Positions 43,170 to 54,130 are shown, numbered from the stretch's first letter. The stretch: 64,000 nt of DNA from Porphyra umbilicalis (GCA_002049455.2 KV918912.1:1-64000), one strand, 5' to 3'. The notes: a model not told the origin generated them from the sequence alone. A program made the numbers and translations.

Positions 43170-46100
43170 TCAGCAAAGCCCCATGGCCTCGACATGCTTG
43201 TCGTGCTTGGTCTTGCCGAGCTCCTTTGTCATCGGGTCCGCCACCATGTCGTCCGTTGCACAATGCTCCAGTGTCACCTTGTCCGTCGTGATGGCCTCGC
43301 GCACAAAGTGGTAGCGAATGTCGATGTGCTTGGTGCGCTTGTGCTCGACGGGGTTCTTGGAGAAGTCAATGCACCCGCTGTTGTCGACCTTGATGTTGAT
43401 CGGCCCGCCCCAGATCGCTGTCCGCAGCCCTTGAGTTGCCACGCTTTGCACGAGCTTGTTGAGCCAAATAGCTTCCTTGCTGGCCTCACATAGAGCCATG
43501 TACTCGGCTTCCATCGTCGACAGCGCCACCGCCTTCTGCAACTTAGAACCCCAGCTGACGGCTGCTCCGCCAAAGATGAAGGTGAAGCCCGTCGTAGAAC
43601 GTCGCGTCTCGTGGTCACCCGCCCAGTCGGCATCACTAAAGCCTTGTAGAACACAGGCAGAGTTCTTGTCGAAGACGAGCCCCTTGTCCATCGAACTCTT
43701 GACGTACCGTAGAACGCGCTTGATCGCCGCCCAATGCTCCTTGCCGTAGCACGAAACAAACCGACTCAGCTTCCCGATAGCGAAGGCGAGGTCAGGACGT
43801 GTCCCGACCATCAGGTACATCAGACTGCCGACGGCTTCGCGGTAGGGCAGCGCGTCGTCGCTCTCGTCGGCCGTCACCAGCTGCAGGCCCACCTCCAGCG
43901 GCGTTCCGATCGGGTTGCACTCCGCCATCCCGAACTTCTCCAGCACTTGCGCCGCATACTTTCCCTGCGACAGCTTGAGGGTGCCCAACGCCTTGTCACG
44001 CCTAATCTCTAGCCCGAGGATGACCTTCGCCTCGCCCAGGTCCTTCATCTCAAAACGCTTGTGCAGAGCGTCCTTAATCTTGTAGATCGCCGCCAGGCTT
44101 GATGCCACCAACAGGAGGTCGTTGACGTACACCAGGACGATGATGATTTCGCCGTCATCCATGAGGAGGTAGAGGCATGCATCCGGGTCAATGTTGTCAA
44201 ACCCCTGCGACTTGAGAAAGTCGTCGAGCTTGGCGTACCACATCTTGGGAGCTTGCTTCAGCCCATACAGCGCTTGGAGGAGACGACACACTTTGTCAGG
44301 ATACGTCGGATCGACATAGCCGTCTGGCTGCTCCATGTAGACCTCCTCGTCAAGGTCGCCGTTGAGGAATGCCGTCTTGACGTCCATCTGATGTAGCTCC
44401 CACCCGTTCGCCGCCGTCATCGCCAGGATGCATCGAATGGTGGTGAACTTGGCCACCGGCGCGAACGTCTCGTTGAAGTCGAGCCCCTTAATCTGCCGGT
44501 TCCCCATGAAGCACAGGCGCGCCTTGTGACGCGTCGTGTTGTTCCCGTTCTTGTCAACCTCGTTCTTGACCTTGTAAACCCACTTGCCCTTCAGCACGCG
44601 TCGACTGGCCGGGCGATCCGTCAAGCGCCAAGTCTTGTTCTTGCGGATGGCCTCCATCTCCTCGTCCATGGCAATCTGCCACTTAGCCGATTCCTGCCCT
44701 TGAACGGCTTGCACGTACGTCGTGGGCGCCTCGTGAGCAACCAGGCTCACCGGGCGCCAGTACTCGACAGGGGGTCTCCGCGCTCTGCCGCTCCGACGCA
44801 GCGTGTCTTGAGAGCCGCCACAACCTTGATTGTCGTCCGCGGACTTGTCAGATCCATCGTCTTGCTTGTCATCCTTGTCGTCATTGTCAGCATCCACGTC
44901 TCCGCCGTCGCTTTCAGAGCGCAAACCCGTCTCGACTCCGACGTTTTCGTCTCCGGGAAGCTCCTCTGCAAATTCTGCCACCTCGCTTACGTTCGTCTCG
45001 GCGAACACGACGCTTCGTGCCTTGACGACCTTGCCGTCGTCGAGGATGACCTTGTACGCCTTGCTGCCGTCGGGATAGCCTAAGAAGACGCCCTTCGCCG
45101 CCTTGTCGCCAAACGTGCCTTCGATGTGACTCTTGTGCAGCACCACCCGGCATGTCGACCCAAACACCCGCATGTGGCTTACGTCGGGCTTATTTCCGGT
45201 CCACAGCACAAAAGGCGTCTTGCCAACAGGAAGCGCCCTGCTCGTGACGCGGTTCTTGATGTAGACCGCCGTCTTGATGGCATCCGCCCAAAGGTCTTGA
45301 TCGACGTCCTTGTGTCGCATCATGGTGCGAGCCATCTCGACGAGAACTCGATTGAGCCGCTCAGCAACCCCGTTCTGCTGCGGCGTGTCGGGTACCGTGG
45401 TCTGGTGCGTCGTGCCGTTCTCATCGTGAAGAGCCTTGAATGCATTCGACACATACTCGCCGCCATTGACGGAGCGTAGGATCTTGATCTTGGTTCCCGT
45501 GTGCAGCTGGGCCTTCGTCAGCCACTTCTTGTACTCCGAGAGCAGATCGCTCTTCTTCTGCAGGAAGACCACGTCTGTCCAGCGGGAGAGGACGACAGTG
45601 AAGGTGCCAAAGTAGAGCGCACCGCCACGCGACGGCTCCGACATTGGCCCGCCCAGGTCCGAGTGCACGAGCTGCAGGCGCTTGCTGACTCGACCTCCTC
45701 CTGCACTAGGCATAGGTGTCATAGCTGCCTTCCCATACACGCACGGCTCGCAGACGTCCTTGACCGCCATGGAAGAGCACTTGAGTCCATTGATGTCCTT
45801 GATCTTGATCATCCGCTTAACGCCAGCCACGTTGACGTGCCCAAGGCGCTCATGCCAAAGCTGAAGGGAGGCCACCGCAGCAATATCCAATAGTGGGGCC
45901 ATGTCCAGGTGGTAGAGCCCACTCTTCCGCGTGCCGCACGCAGCGACCTTGTCGCTAATCTTGATGATCGTCTTACCGCCCTTGAATGACACTTCCGCAC
46001 CACGTTCCTCCATCATGCCGACCGACATGAGGTTGAAGCCCATGGTAGGAACATGGAGTACCTTCTCCAACTTGATCTTGCGCGTCTTGCCGTGAACGAT

Positions 46101-47096
46101 AACATTGAGCACGACGGTTCCAACGCCCGCCGTGGCTACGGACCCCTTGTCACCCATGGTGACGCTGCGTCCCGTAGTCGTCTGGTAGTCGTCGAAGCAC
46201 CCGCGCATCCAGCACATGTGTGCAGACGCCGCAGAGTCGACAAGCCACGACTTGGAGATGTCATCGGTGTCAGCCGCATTGCCCACCAGACAGATGGCGT
46301 CGTCGCTGTCGCTACCATCGTCAGCCGCAATCGCGGCCACCTTGTCCTGTCTCTGCTTCTTGGCCTTGAGCTCTGGGCAATCGTGAGAGATATGCCCAAA
46401 CTTATGGCAGTAGTAGCACTCGATCTTGGAGAAATCACCACGGCGGCCTTGACCTCGATAGTTGGCGCCGACGAGTGCCATGTCGCCAATGCGCTTCGTC
46501 GCCGGTGACTTGTCCGCCTGCCGCCGCTCCTCCTGAAGCAAGCGGCTCTTGACAAAGTCGAGGCTTAGCTCGTCCTCGCCCTTGGCGTCGAGAGCCACCA
46601 GCAGGTTCTCGTACTTGGACGTCAGCCCGTTCAGGACGCTCATGGCAACGTCTATCTCCGTCACCTCGCCGCCCATGGCCTTGAGGTTCTCGCCGAGGTT
46701 GCGCACGCGGTTGATGTAGCCCAGCATGCCCTCGCGGACGGTCATTTCGACGGTGTAGAACTCGCGTCGCGCCTTCATCTTGTTCATCAAACTCTTGCGC
46801 TGGAAGACACCTTGCAGCGTTGACCACATTTCCGCCGTCGTCTTGCAGCCCGCCACGTGCTCGAGCTGCTCAGATCCAAGGGTGAGCCCGATGATGGCGC
46901 TCGCCTTCGTGTCTCGACGCTTCCACACCGCCAACTCGCGGGCATCCGCGTCCGTCGGCTTGCCGTCTTCGTCAAGCATATCGTCCAGGTCGCGCAGCGC
47001 GAGGACCATCATAATGCGCTGACGCCACTCGTGGAAGTTCGTCTCCGTCAACTTGTCGATCTTGATGCCGCCCATGCCGGCAGCGCCTCCGTCCAT
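43170..47096 (-). CDS. Copia gag-pol polyprotein
   Basis: 1308 codons, one frame from ATG at 47096 to TGA at 43170-43172. Order: UBN2-type Gag (about 1-210), CCHC zinc knuckle CYYCHKFGHISHDC (about 226-239), aspartic protease (LVDSAASAHMC), pre-integrase and integrase core with the HxxxH/CxxC start (LWHERLGHVN, CEPCVYGKAAM) and the LNRVLVEMARTMM segment, then reverse transcriptase (KGKWVYKVK, HQMDVKTAFLNGDLDEEVYM) and RNase H (DADWAGDHETRRSTTGF, ALSTMEAEYMAL). The domain order (integrase before reverse transcriptase) is diagnostic of Ty1/copia. Gag and Pol share one frame, as in many plant and protist copia elements; Gag would be released by proteolysis or splicing. Confidence 0.95.
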   Translation of the reverse strand: MDGGAAGMGGIKIDKLTETNFHEWRQRIMMVLALRDLDDMLDEDGKPTDADARELAVWKRRDTKASAIIGLTLGSEQLEHVAGCKTTAEMWSTLQGVFQRKSLMNKMKARREFYTVEMTVREGMLGYINRVRNLGENLKAMGGEVTEIDVAMSVLNGLTSKYENLLVALDAKGEDELSLDFVKSRLLQEERRQADKSPATKRIGDMALVGANYRGQGRRGDFSKIECYYCHKFGHISHDCPELKAKKQRQDKVAAIAADDGSDSDDAICLVGNAADTDDISKSWLVDSAASAHMCWMRGCFDDYQTTTGRSVTMGDKGSVATAGVGTVVLNVIVHGKTRKIKLEKVLHVPTMGFNLMSVGMMEERGAEVSFKGGKTIIKISDKVAACGTRKSGLYHLDMAPLLDIAAVASLQLWHERLGHVNVAGVKRMIKIKDINGLKCSSMAVKDVCEPCVYGKAAMTPMPSAGGGRVSKRLQLVHSDLGGPMSEPSRGGALYFGTFTVVLSRWTDVVFLQKKSDLLSEYKKWLTKAQLHTGTKIKILRSVNGGEYVSNAFKALHDENGTTHQTTVPDTPQQNGVAERLNRVLVEMARTMMRHKDVDQDLWADAIKTAVYIKNRVTSRALPVGKTPFVLWTGNKPDVSHMRVFGSTCRVVLHKSHIEGTFGDKAAKGVFLGYPDGSKAYKVILDDGKVVKARSVVFAETNVSEVAEFAEELPGDENVGVETGLRSESDGGDVDADNDDKDDKQDDGSDKSADDNQGCGGSQDTLRRSGRARRPPVEYWRPVSLVAHEAPTTYVQAVQGQESAKWQIAMDEEMEAIRKNKTWRLTDRPASRRVLKGKWVYKVKNEVDKNGNNTTRHKARLCFMGNRQIKGLDFNETFAPVAKFTTIRCILAMTAANGWELHQMDVKTAFLNGDLDEEVYMEQPDGYVDPTYPDKVCRLLQALYGLKQAPKMWYAKLDDFLKSQGFDNIDPDACLYLLMDDGEIIIVLVYVNDLLLVASSLAAIYKIKDALHKRFEMKDLGEAKVILGLEIRRDKALGTLKLSQGKYAAQVLEKFGMAECNPIGTPLEVGLQLVTADESDDALPYREAVGSLMYLMVGTRPDLAFAIGKLSRFVSCYGKEHWAAIKRVLRYVKSSMDKGLVFDKNSACVLQGFSDADWAGDHETRRSTTGFTFIFGGAAVSWGSKLQKAVALSTMEAEYMALCEASKEAIWLNKLVQSVATQGLRTAIWGGPINIKVDNSGCIDFSKNPVEHKRTKHIDIRYHFVREAITTDKVTLEHCATDDMVADPMTKELGKTKHDKHVEAMGLC

Positions 47097-47257
47097 GATG
47101 ACTTCTTGTCGTAGCGCCCGACCTTGCCGAGCCGTTTGCCTTGACCGTCACGTCCTTGAACCACCTTGACCTCGTCTTCTTCGCACTTTCCGCGACCGCC
47201 GCGACACCAGCTGGCACACCTTGCTCTTGTCACAGCCCCGGCTCTGGGCCCATAACC

Positions 47258-47675
47258 TGTTGAATCGCAGTGGGGATAGGGGTTGGGGGACCACGGTGAA
47301 GTGGTTGAGTGGCTTGAGCTTGTGTGTGTGTGTGCGAACGTGCTTTGTTGGTTGTCCTAAGGTTTGCCCGCCTCTCCCAACCGAGAGCACCTCTCAAATA
47401 GTCCCCACCGGCCCAAGTGCTCCCTCCTCTCGCGCCCACACCGACGCCCACGCCCTCGCACCAAATCGAATCACTCACCAAATCAAAAGCCACTAGAGCA
47501 AAGCGAAGATCAAATCCAAAACATGCCAAAAGTAACGCCCCAAGATGACCCAACACAAATGTGTGCAACTTGACCACGTCTTGCAAATGTACCATGTGGG
47601 GTACCATAAGGGTCACCGACCATCATCCATCCGCGAACCGCCAGTGGAGTCGGCGACGAGCATCACAGTCCAACA
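47258..47675 (-). repeat. Copia LTR (5' LTR in element sense)
   Basis: 418 bp partner of 42717-43134. In element sense it should hold the promoter and the start of the transcript; no TATA box was identified with confidence. The primer site abuts its inner edge. Confidence 0.95.
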
Positions 47676-47680
47676 AACAC

Positions 47681-48683
47681 CAGCATTTTTTGAATCAGAT
47701 CAGCGATTTGCCGCAACTTCTTGAATACGGATAAGATACATAGCCGTAGCCAATACAGGACGCATTTTGATAAGAATACAGATTTCATCCAGAATATATC
47801 AGATTGATAAACAAGTCTGTCCCACTGGACTTGCTGGCAAGGCAAATTTCCAAAAAAAAAACAAAGAGCGGGCTGTGCTGCAAGTTGTGAACGCGGCCCG
47901 CGCCAGTCCATGACCAGCAGGGAGCTTGCGGCGGACGATGTCAGGCCAGGGGCTTTGAAGTTGGTGGACATCTTGGAGTCTCGGTTAGCCTTTGGTCTAC
48001 AGACTCGTTCTGACGTCTTTGGGCCGTCTATGAGCAGCCGCGCGCGACTATCGACAAGAACCTTTACCGTCGAGGATCGGCCCTGACCTCGCTCACTACT
48101 GTTCAGCACTTTCATAAGAAGTACTTGCGTCGTTGGACCCGACTACCAGTGTTCTGAGGCGCCCGCAAAGTGCTGTTTCCTGATGTAGTCGGATGGCGGC
48201 ACGCTACAATTGCTAAGTCACTGGTCTTGCGGAGATCCGTTCTGAAGCCATTGAATGACGTCACCATTCAGAAAATAACATGCAAATTCGGGCTCACAAT
48301 TTTCGAATATGAGTATATCCGAGTATTGCTTTCCTTAAAAAAAATGTAGGTTGCAGAGAGAAGGTACGCAAAGGCGACGACACAGCATAACTCTGCAGTC
48401 GGATTGGCTGTCCGACGAGCCACGATCGTACTACTGGCTGAGAGTTGCCGCCAGTAATCTTGCAAGCTAATCAACGTGTTTTGCATGGGTCACGCAGACC
48501 CATTGCAACCCGCAAAATGATTTTTTCCTGGGATGTTTAGGCCGTTTTCTTGGTCCTGAAGAGGGCATGGAGAGGTTTCTTGGTCAGATCAGTGGTTTCT
48601 CTTGAGATCAACAATTTTCTTTGGATATCTTGAGATCCTGATGTGCGTTTCCATTGCGCAGAGCTGCATGAGGAGACTGTATA
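47681..48683. other. AT-richer spacer
   Basis: Noticeably richer in A/T than its surroundings, with no coding-like frame longer than 150 codons and none recognisable. No repeat found. Confidence 0.4.
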
Positions 48684-49265
48684 TCAATCCATTATACCAG
48701 AGTGCCATTGGTTCATGAAAGCCCCTAGTGACGGTCCCGAATGAGTTGGTTCAATCGGCGCCACCACGCTGCTTGTGCCGTCGCAAACGCGGATGCCTAA
48801 CGCACGGAGCATGTCCAACCAGTCGCACTTGTACCGCAAGAGCTTGACGCCCGAGCTGTGTATGGCGCCACTGGCGGCGGCGATGGCGAAGATGCTCTTG
48901 GTACCTATCGTCCTAATCGCTCTGATCCCGGGCGAGCGTATTGTGCTCGTGGTGACATAGGACCCGGTTCCTATTAAGGTCATCATGCTGCGGGCGTGCA
49001 CGAATCCCGCGGCCGAAGCGTTGGACGTGCGCCACAAGGACCCGAAGCCCAGGTTCTGGGCGCTGCTAGAGGGGTTAGTGAAGCTCAAGAAGGTTATGAC
49101 TATCGACATGTCGACGGTCGTGCGATTGGAAACAACGGAGGTGGCGCCGGTTAAGGAGTGGTAATCGGCCATCGTCTCGATTGCGATGAGGACCGGTGAG
49201 CCCGGGGTGCTCCTACTGACCCAGGAGCCGGTGTCGATCACCTTCATGTGGATGGTGGAGGACAT
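48684..49265 (-). CDS. Hypothetical frame with an internal duplication
   Basis: 193 codons, unrecognised. Two segments about 260 bp apart are similar in translation: KVIDTGSWVSRSTPGSPVLI followed by AIETM, and TLIGTGSYVTTSTIRSPGIR followed by AIRTI. The DNA shows the same duplication (near 48963-48987 and 49229-49249). A further word, TTGACGCCCGAG, recurs at about 48845 and 49307. The opposite strand also reads long stretches, so whether either is translated is unclear; it may be the remnant of a repeat-protein gene. Confidence 0.25.
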   Translation of the reverse strand: MSSTIHMKVIDTGSWVSRSTPGSPVLIAIETMADYHSLTGATSVVSNRTTVDMSIVITFLSFTNPSSSAQNLGFGSLWRTSNASAAGFVHARSMMTLIGTGSYVTTSTIRSPGIRAIRTIGTKSIFAIAAASGAIHSSGVKLLRYKCDWLDMLRALGIRVCDGTSSVVAPIEPTHSGPSLGAFMNQWHSGIMD

Positions 49266-49387
49266 GGTTCCCGCCTAAGAAGCGTTGAACGCGCACAGCA
49301 AACATTTGACGCCCGAGACGCTTATGGTGCTCGACGACGTCATGACCAGCGCCGTGACGATTATTGATTCGCAGTTCGGATAGGGGA

Positions 49388-50806
49388 TGTTAAATCACAG
49401 TGGAGTGGTTGAGTTGCTTGAGCTTCTGTGTGCTTGTGAGAACGTTCTTTGTTGGTTGTGTTTCGGTTCGCCCACTTCTCCCAGCCGAGAGCTCCTTTAA
49501 AGTGGTCACCACCGAGCCAAGTGCTCCCCACTTTTGCGCCCACACCGATGCCCACGCCCTCGCAGCAAATCGAATCACTCACGAAGTAAAAAGCCACTGG
49601 AGAAACAGTCCATCAAACCAAGCAATGCCCAAAGTGACGCCCCAAGATGACCCAAGACTAATCTGCGCAATTTGACCACGTCTTGCAAATGTGCCATCTC
49701 GGGTACTATATGGGTCCCCGACTTTCATGCATCTGCGAAGCGCAGGTGGAACCAGCGACGAGCATCATAGTCCAACACTCCTGCTTGCTTGTTACTGCGG
49801 CGTTTTTTTTTTGCAATAAAGCCTCAGGGCCTCGACATACTTGTCCTGTTGGTCTTTCCGAGCTCCTGCGTCATCGAATTCGCCACTATGTCGTCTGTTG
49901 CACAATTCTCCTGTGTCACCTAGTCCGCCGTGATGGCCTCGCGCTCGCAGTGGTAGCGAATGTCGGCGTGCTTAGTGCGCTTGTGCGCGATGGGATTCTT
50001 GCAGAAGTCAACGCACCCGCTGTTATCGACCTTGATGCTCATCGACCTGCCCAAGATCGCCTTCCGCAGCCCTTGAGATGCCAGACCTTGCACGAGCTTG
50101 TTGCGCCAAACACCCTTCTCGGGGGCCTCACATAGAGCCGTGTACTCTGCCCAGATTGTTGACAGCGCCACCGTCTTCTGCAACTGAGAACCCTAACTGA
50201 CATCTGCTCCGCCAATAATGAGGGTGAATTCCGTCGTGGAATGCCGCGTCTCGTGGTCACCCGCCCAGTCGGCATCACTAAAGCCCTGTAGAACACAGGA
50301 AGAAATCTTGTCGAAGACCAGCTCCTTGTCCATCGAACTCTTGACATACTGCAGAACGCGCTTGATCGCCGCCCAATGCTCCTTGCCGTAGCACGAGACA
50401 AACAGACTCAGCTTCCCGATGGCGAAGGCGAGGTCAGGACGCGTCCCGACCATCAGGAACATTAGACTGCCGACGGCTTCGCGGTAGGGCAGCGCGTCGT
50501 CGCTCTCGTCGGCCGTCGCCAGCTGCAGGCCAACCTCTAGCGGCGTTCCGATAAATTCGCTTCCCGACATTTCGAACTGATCCAGCACTTGCGCCGCGTA
50601 CTCGCCCGACGAAAGCTTGAGGGAGTTCAGCGTCTTGTCACCTCTGGTCTCTGGTCCGAAGAGGACGTTCGCCATGCCAACGTCCTTCATCTCGAAAGGC
50701 ACTTGTAGAGTATTCTTGGTCTTGTTGATTGCCGCCGGGCTTGATGCCGTTAAAAGCGGGTCGTCGACGTTCACCAGGACGATGATGATTTCGCCATCAT
50801 CCATCA
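49388..50806 (-). mobile_element. Truncated copia copy of the same family
   Basis: A 390-bp LTR (49388-49777, TGTTA...CAACA) corresponds to the 418-bp LTR of the 42.7 kb element, and 49778-50806 corresponds to its adjacent RNase H and C-terminal reverse-transcriptase region. Homology stops abruptly near 50806; the other LTR and the 5' two-thirds are missing. It is broken, with several changes across the coding part, and clearly older than the whole copy. Confidence 0.85.
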
Positions 50807-52499
50807 GAGCATTCCCAGCAATGTCCGGCCAACGCCATACTGAGCACACGTTGCAGAAACGTGTCTCAAATTCGCCGTTGGCCAGTTCTCGGGGCGGGTC
50901 ACAATGTCGAACGAGCACGCGGCGTTGCCAACGGAGGTCAAGCGAGTTAAAACGCGAATGCTCCTTCATCCGATTTGTGGTCGGAGCCGTTGGCCCAGGG
51001 GACAACGAGTTGCCACCGGAGCCTCCGTTGGCAACTGAGTGGCCCTGGGGCCAACGCATTCTGTGCTGTGATTGGTCCATCGCGGTTTCACGGGGTTAAA
51101 TGAGTGACATGTGGCAATTCATATTGTCCTCAAATTCCCCGATTTATCAATTATTGTTTCGAGAGCTACCCACGGATGGAATATGGGACCTCTCGGAACT
51201 GGACGGCCGCGTGACAGCTCGGCCCCAGGGTCCCGATCGTTGGAGTGTGTCACGTATTTCTTATGCGGTGGCGCGTGGTCGAACGCGATTTTTGGCCCGT
51301 CGGACACGCGGCGCGAGTTCACCAATGCTGCCAAAACCAGTGGATCAGACCGATTGCGGTACCCCCCCCATCGTCACGGCCCGCCGACTGTCCCATCCAT
51401 CCCCATCGTCACGGCTGGCAGAATCCCCATCCAAACGGGGTTTAGATGGGCCTTGGATGTTGCCTCGTCATTCTTTGGTTGTTGACGGATGGGCTTCTCC
51501 TGCTCATCCAAGCCCATCCAACAGAAATTTGGATGGGATACCGTTGAGCTCTGGATGAGCTTCGGATGGACGTTTCCAGTCCACGGCGTGGTCCCCAGTT
51601 CCGCCCGGGAGTCCTTCGTGTCGAGGTGGCGCGCTCGAGAGACACCGTGTGATCCTCGGCAGGCTCGGCCGTTTCTTATTCAGAAACCCGGTGTGAAACC
51701 ACAAGGCCGTGTCACTGGCTACCAGTCGCACGTGGTTTGGCCACACCGCGCAGCAGCTTGGGCCGATCCAATTGGTCTGCTGAGAGTTGAAGTAATCTGT
51801 TCCAAAGCATGCCAATTGCACGGGCCTCGGTTGGAGCTCGCCGTCCTCACGACCGACAGCGAATCCGACGAGGTGAAGTTGCTGCGGCAGCAGAGCTACA
51901 GCGTTTGTGAATTCAGTGCCGCGTTGCATGTGCAGGCGTCCTCGCGGGAGCCGAGAGATTTAAGGAGTCAGATAAATCACTGTGCAAGTGACGGAAGTTT
52001 TGCACTCTCAAAGCGATTAGCGGAGCGCAGCGTGGAGCACGGCGTTTCGCGATGTCACGGACTCATTGCGATTTTCAAGGCCAAGTCATCTTCTGTTGCT
52101 GTCTGTCGGCATGAACAAGAAGACCGTCGGTCTGGTCGTGACGTCGACGCCGTGGACACAGTGTACAAAATTTGAATGTCGAGTACTGAGAATTAAGGGA
52201 GTTGTATCGCAGGAAAGCAAGAGTCGAGCTCGTGCCGCAGACGCGGCGGAGCAGAAGGACCTGATGGGAGCAGTGCGAGGGCTACAGTGAGAATGGGCCC
52301 GCCACAAGAGTAGAAATGGTGCTGGCCAAATGAGATAGCGTGAGTTTTCCGCTGACGTGACGAGGGCCGGGAAGAAACGGCTGTGCCGCACAAAAGTGTG
52401 GTGACTTTTGACTGGCCTCGGACAAGAACGCTCATCCCAGAAACTCTTTGGATGGGGAATCGGGGGGCGCTCACAGACGTCAGACGGATAATATCCAAG
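50807..52499. other. Spacer with a hairpin and GGATGG cluster
   Basis: No gene recognised. It holds an imperfect hairpin at 50989-51055 and a cluster of GGATGG/CCATCC words at 51390-51570 (each reported under findings). Plus frames at 50617-51099 and 51489-52175 are open but shadow other signals or match nothing. Confidence 0.4.
50989..51055. repeat. Imperfect inverted repeat (hairpin)
   Basis: Two arms of about 32 nt (GTTGGCCCAGGGGACAACGA then GTTGCCACCGGA; partner ending GGCCCTGGGGCCAAC) pair with roughly 80% identity around a 3-nt centre. GTTGGC/GCCAAC words also recur singly at about 50825, 50876, 50924 and 50988. Confidence 0.7.
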
Positions 52500-54130
52500 G
52501 CGCGCTGAAAAGGTAGCGGGCGCGTTCTTCAAGCCGAGAGGCATTGATAACCAGCGGTATATCCCACAATGGGTTGTGAACGCCGTCTTCTCTTGGTCTT
52601 GCTTGCGTAAGGGCATTTGCCAGGACCCCGCTGTGCAGTCGAGAGACGTGAACACCTGGGCATCCCCCAAGGAGTCGAGGCAGTCCGTCATCCGAAGCAA
52701 GGGATGAGCATCCTTTTTGGTGATTTTGTTCAACTGACGATAGTCGACACAGAATCGGGCTTTGCCGTTCTTCTTTGGTACAACTACCACGGGGCTTGCC
52801 CAAGCACTATGGCCAGGGGCAATGACGTTGAGCTTCAACGTCTGGTTGATCTGATCAGCAATGATCTGCCGTTTGAACGGCCCGGTACGGTAGGGTTGAG
52901 ACCGTATGGGCAGAGCGTCTCGAGGAGTGACGATGGCGTGCTGCGTAGCACGGATGACGCCAAGGGTTCCATCCCACATCGACGAATGCGTCTTCAGCAT
53001 GTCTCGAATCTGCTTGTGCAGAGCCATGGGAGCCTCACTGAGGTCAAAATCCTCAAGTGGGTCACGACTCGCGTCGTCCGATGAAGAATCGGTCCCATCT
53101 TTTGGATTGTTGTCATCCAAGACGGCGGCCAACATCGGCCCTTGGTAGGGTTCAGGAAACCCCAAGGTTGACTTCTTGCGAACATTGACTGGTTCTTTGC
53201 CAAAGTTGCATACTTTTACTAAGAAGGACATATCGGGCTTGACGATGGCCAGGCCGCGGGCGGCAGCCATTGGCTCATGTCGGCATAACCGAGCGTTCAG
53301 TGTGATGGTATCCATACCAGGGGTGTCACATGTGCCCATGATCCACTCCTCTTGCTCTCCGTCGACACGTTCTTGTTTACAGGCTCTCACCCTTGCGGGT
53401 TTGTCTTGCCAATGGCTGTCCCAGGCACTGTCATTAAAACAAGCCAAGATCGGCGCTGGCCGAGGAAGCTCCTCCGTGCAGCGCACGTGTTCCTGCCAGA
53501 CAATCTTACGCAAACGCGGTAAGATGGCCTCAACGATTTGTTCAATGAACTCGGTGCCGAGGATGCACGGGACTGACAAGTTGTCGGAAACCAGGAATCG
53601 GTCAAATAGACGTACACCTCCGGTGTCTACATACAAATGTATGGCAAACTTCGTCACGAGACGATTGTTGTTTGCATCTCGGATGCGCGGAAGCGTGGTC
53701 AACCCGTTGGCGTAAGCCATCCAGTTCGCACGGAGGACATCAGTACGCAGTATGTTCACCCCGGCACCCGTGTGAAGAATATGGCGGCAGCTCCGCATCA
53801 CACGCATGCACGGGCCAAGCGTGGCGGTGATGTAGTTGTGCCTTAAGCCACGGCGCAACAATCTTGTTACTGTACGCTTTCGCGTTCCGCCGGGCAACCC
53901 CAAGTGGGGCACCCGGCCTAGGCGTTTTTTGAGTCCTCCACGGCGTCGGCCGGATGTTCGATCTTGTGTTCTTCGACGTTTCCGTCGGAAATGGCATGAA
54001 CGCCGATAGGCGGTCGGCGACGCTCGCGAGGGCCATATGGTTCGGCACACTGTGCAGCGAAGTGCCCCGGATTGCTACCATTTCAACGAATGTCAACTCG
54101 ACTGGCTTGAAGAACGGCGGCCCGCGGGGG
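52500..54130 (-). mobile_element. Ty3/gypsy retrotransposon fragment
   Basis: Minus-strand frame with gypsy features in order: a knuckle-like GHFAAQC near 54060, a retroviral-type protease region (GAGVNILRTDVL, CILGTEFIEQ), and the first half of reverse transcriptase (HAIVTPRDALPIRSQPYRT, ASPVVVVPKKNGKARFCVDY, HPLLRMTDCLDSLGDAQVF, MPLGLKNAPATF). It ends abruptly near 52510, within the reverse transcriptase, where unrelated DNA follows in frame. RNase H, integrase and LTRs are not found. A broken remnant. Confidence 0.85.

Larger units (their letters stand above)
42712..47680 (-). mobile_element. Ty1/copia retrotransposon, whole-looking and young
   Basis: Element 42717-47675 (4,959 bp) on the minus strand, flanked by the 5-bp duplication AACAC (42712-42716 and 47676-47680). 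The LTRs at 42717-43134 and 47258-47675 are 418 bp each, begin TGTTG and end CAACA, and by my reading differ at one position, so insertion is very recent on any ordinary substitution rate. The primer site beside the right-hand (5') LTR is complementary to the anticodon arm of initiator tRNA-Met (plus strand CTGGGCCCATAACC, 47244-47257), as in Drosophila copia. A purine tract (AAGCAAGGAGGAG in element sense) abuts the left-hand (3') LTR. One open polyprotein fills the interior. It looks whole. Confidence 0.95.
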
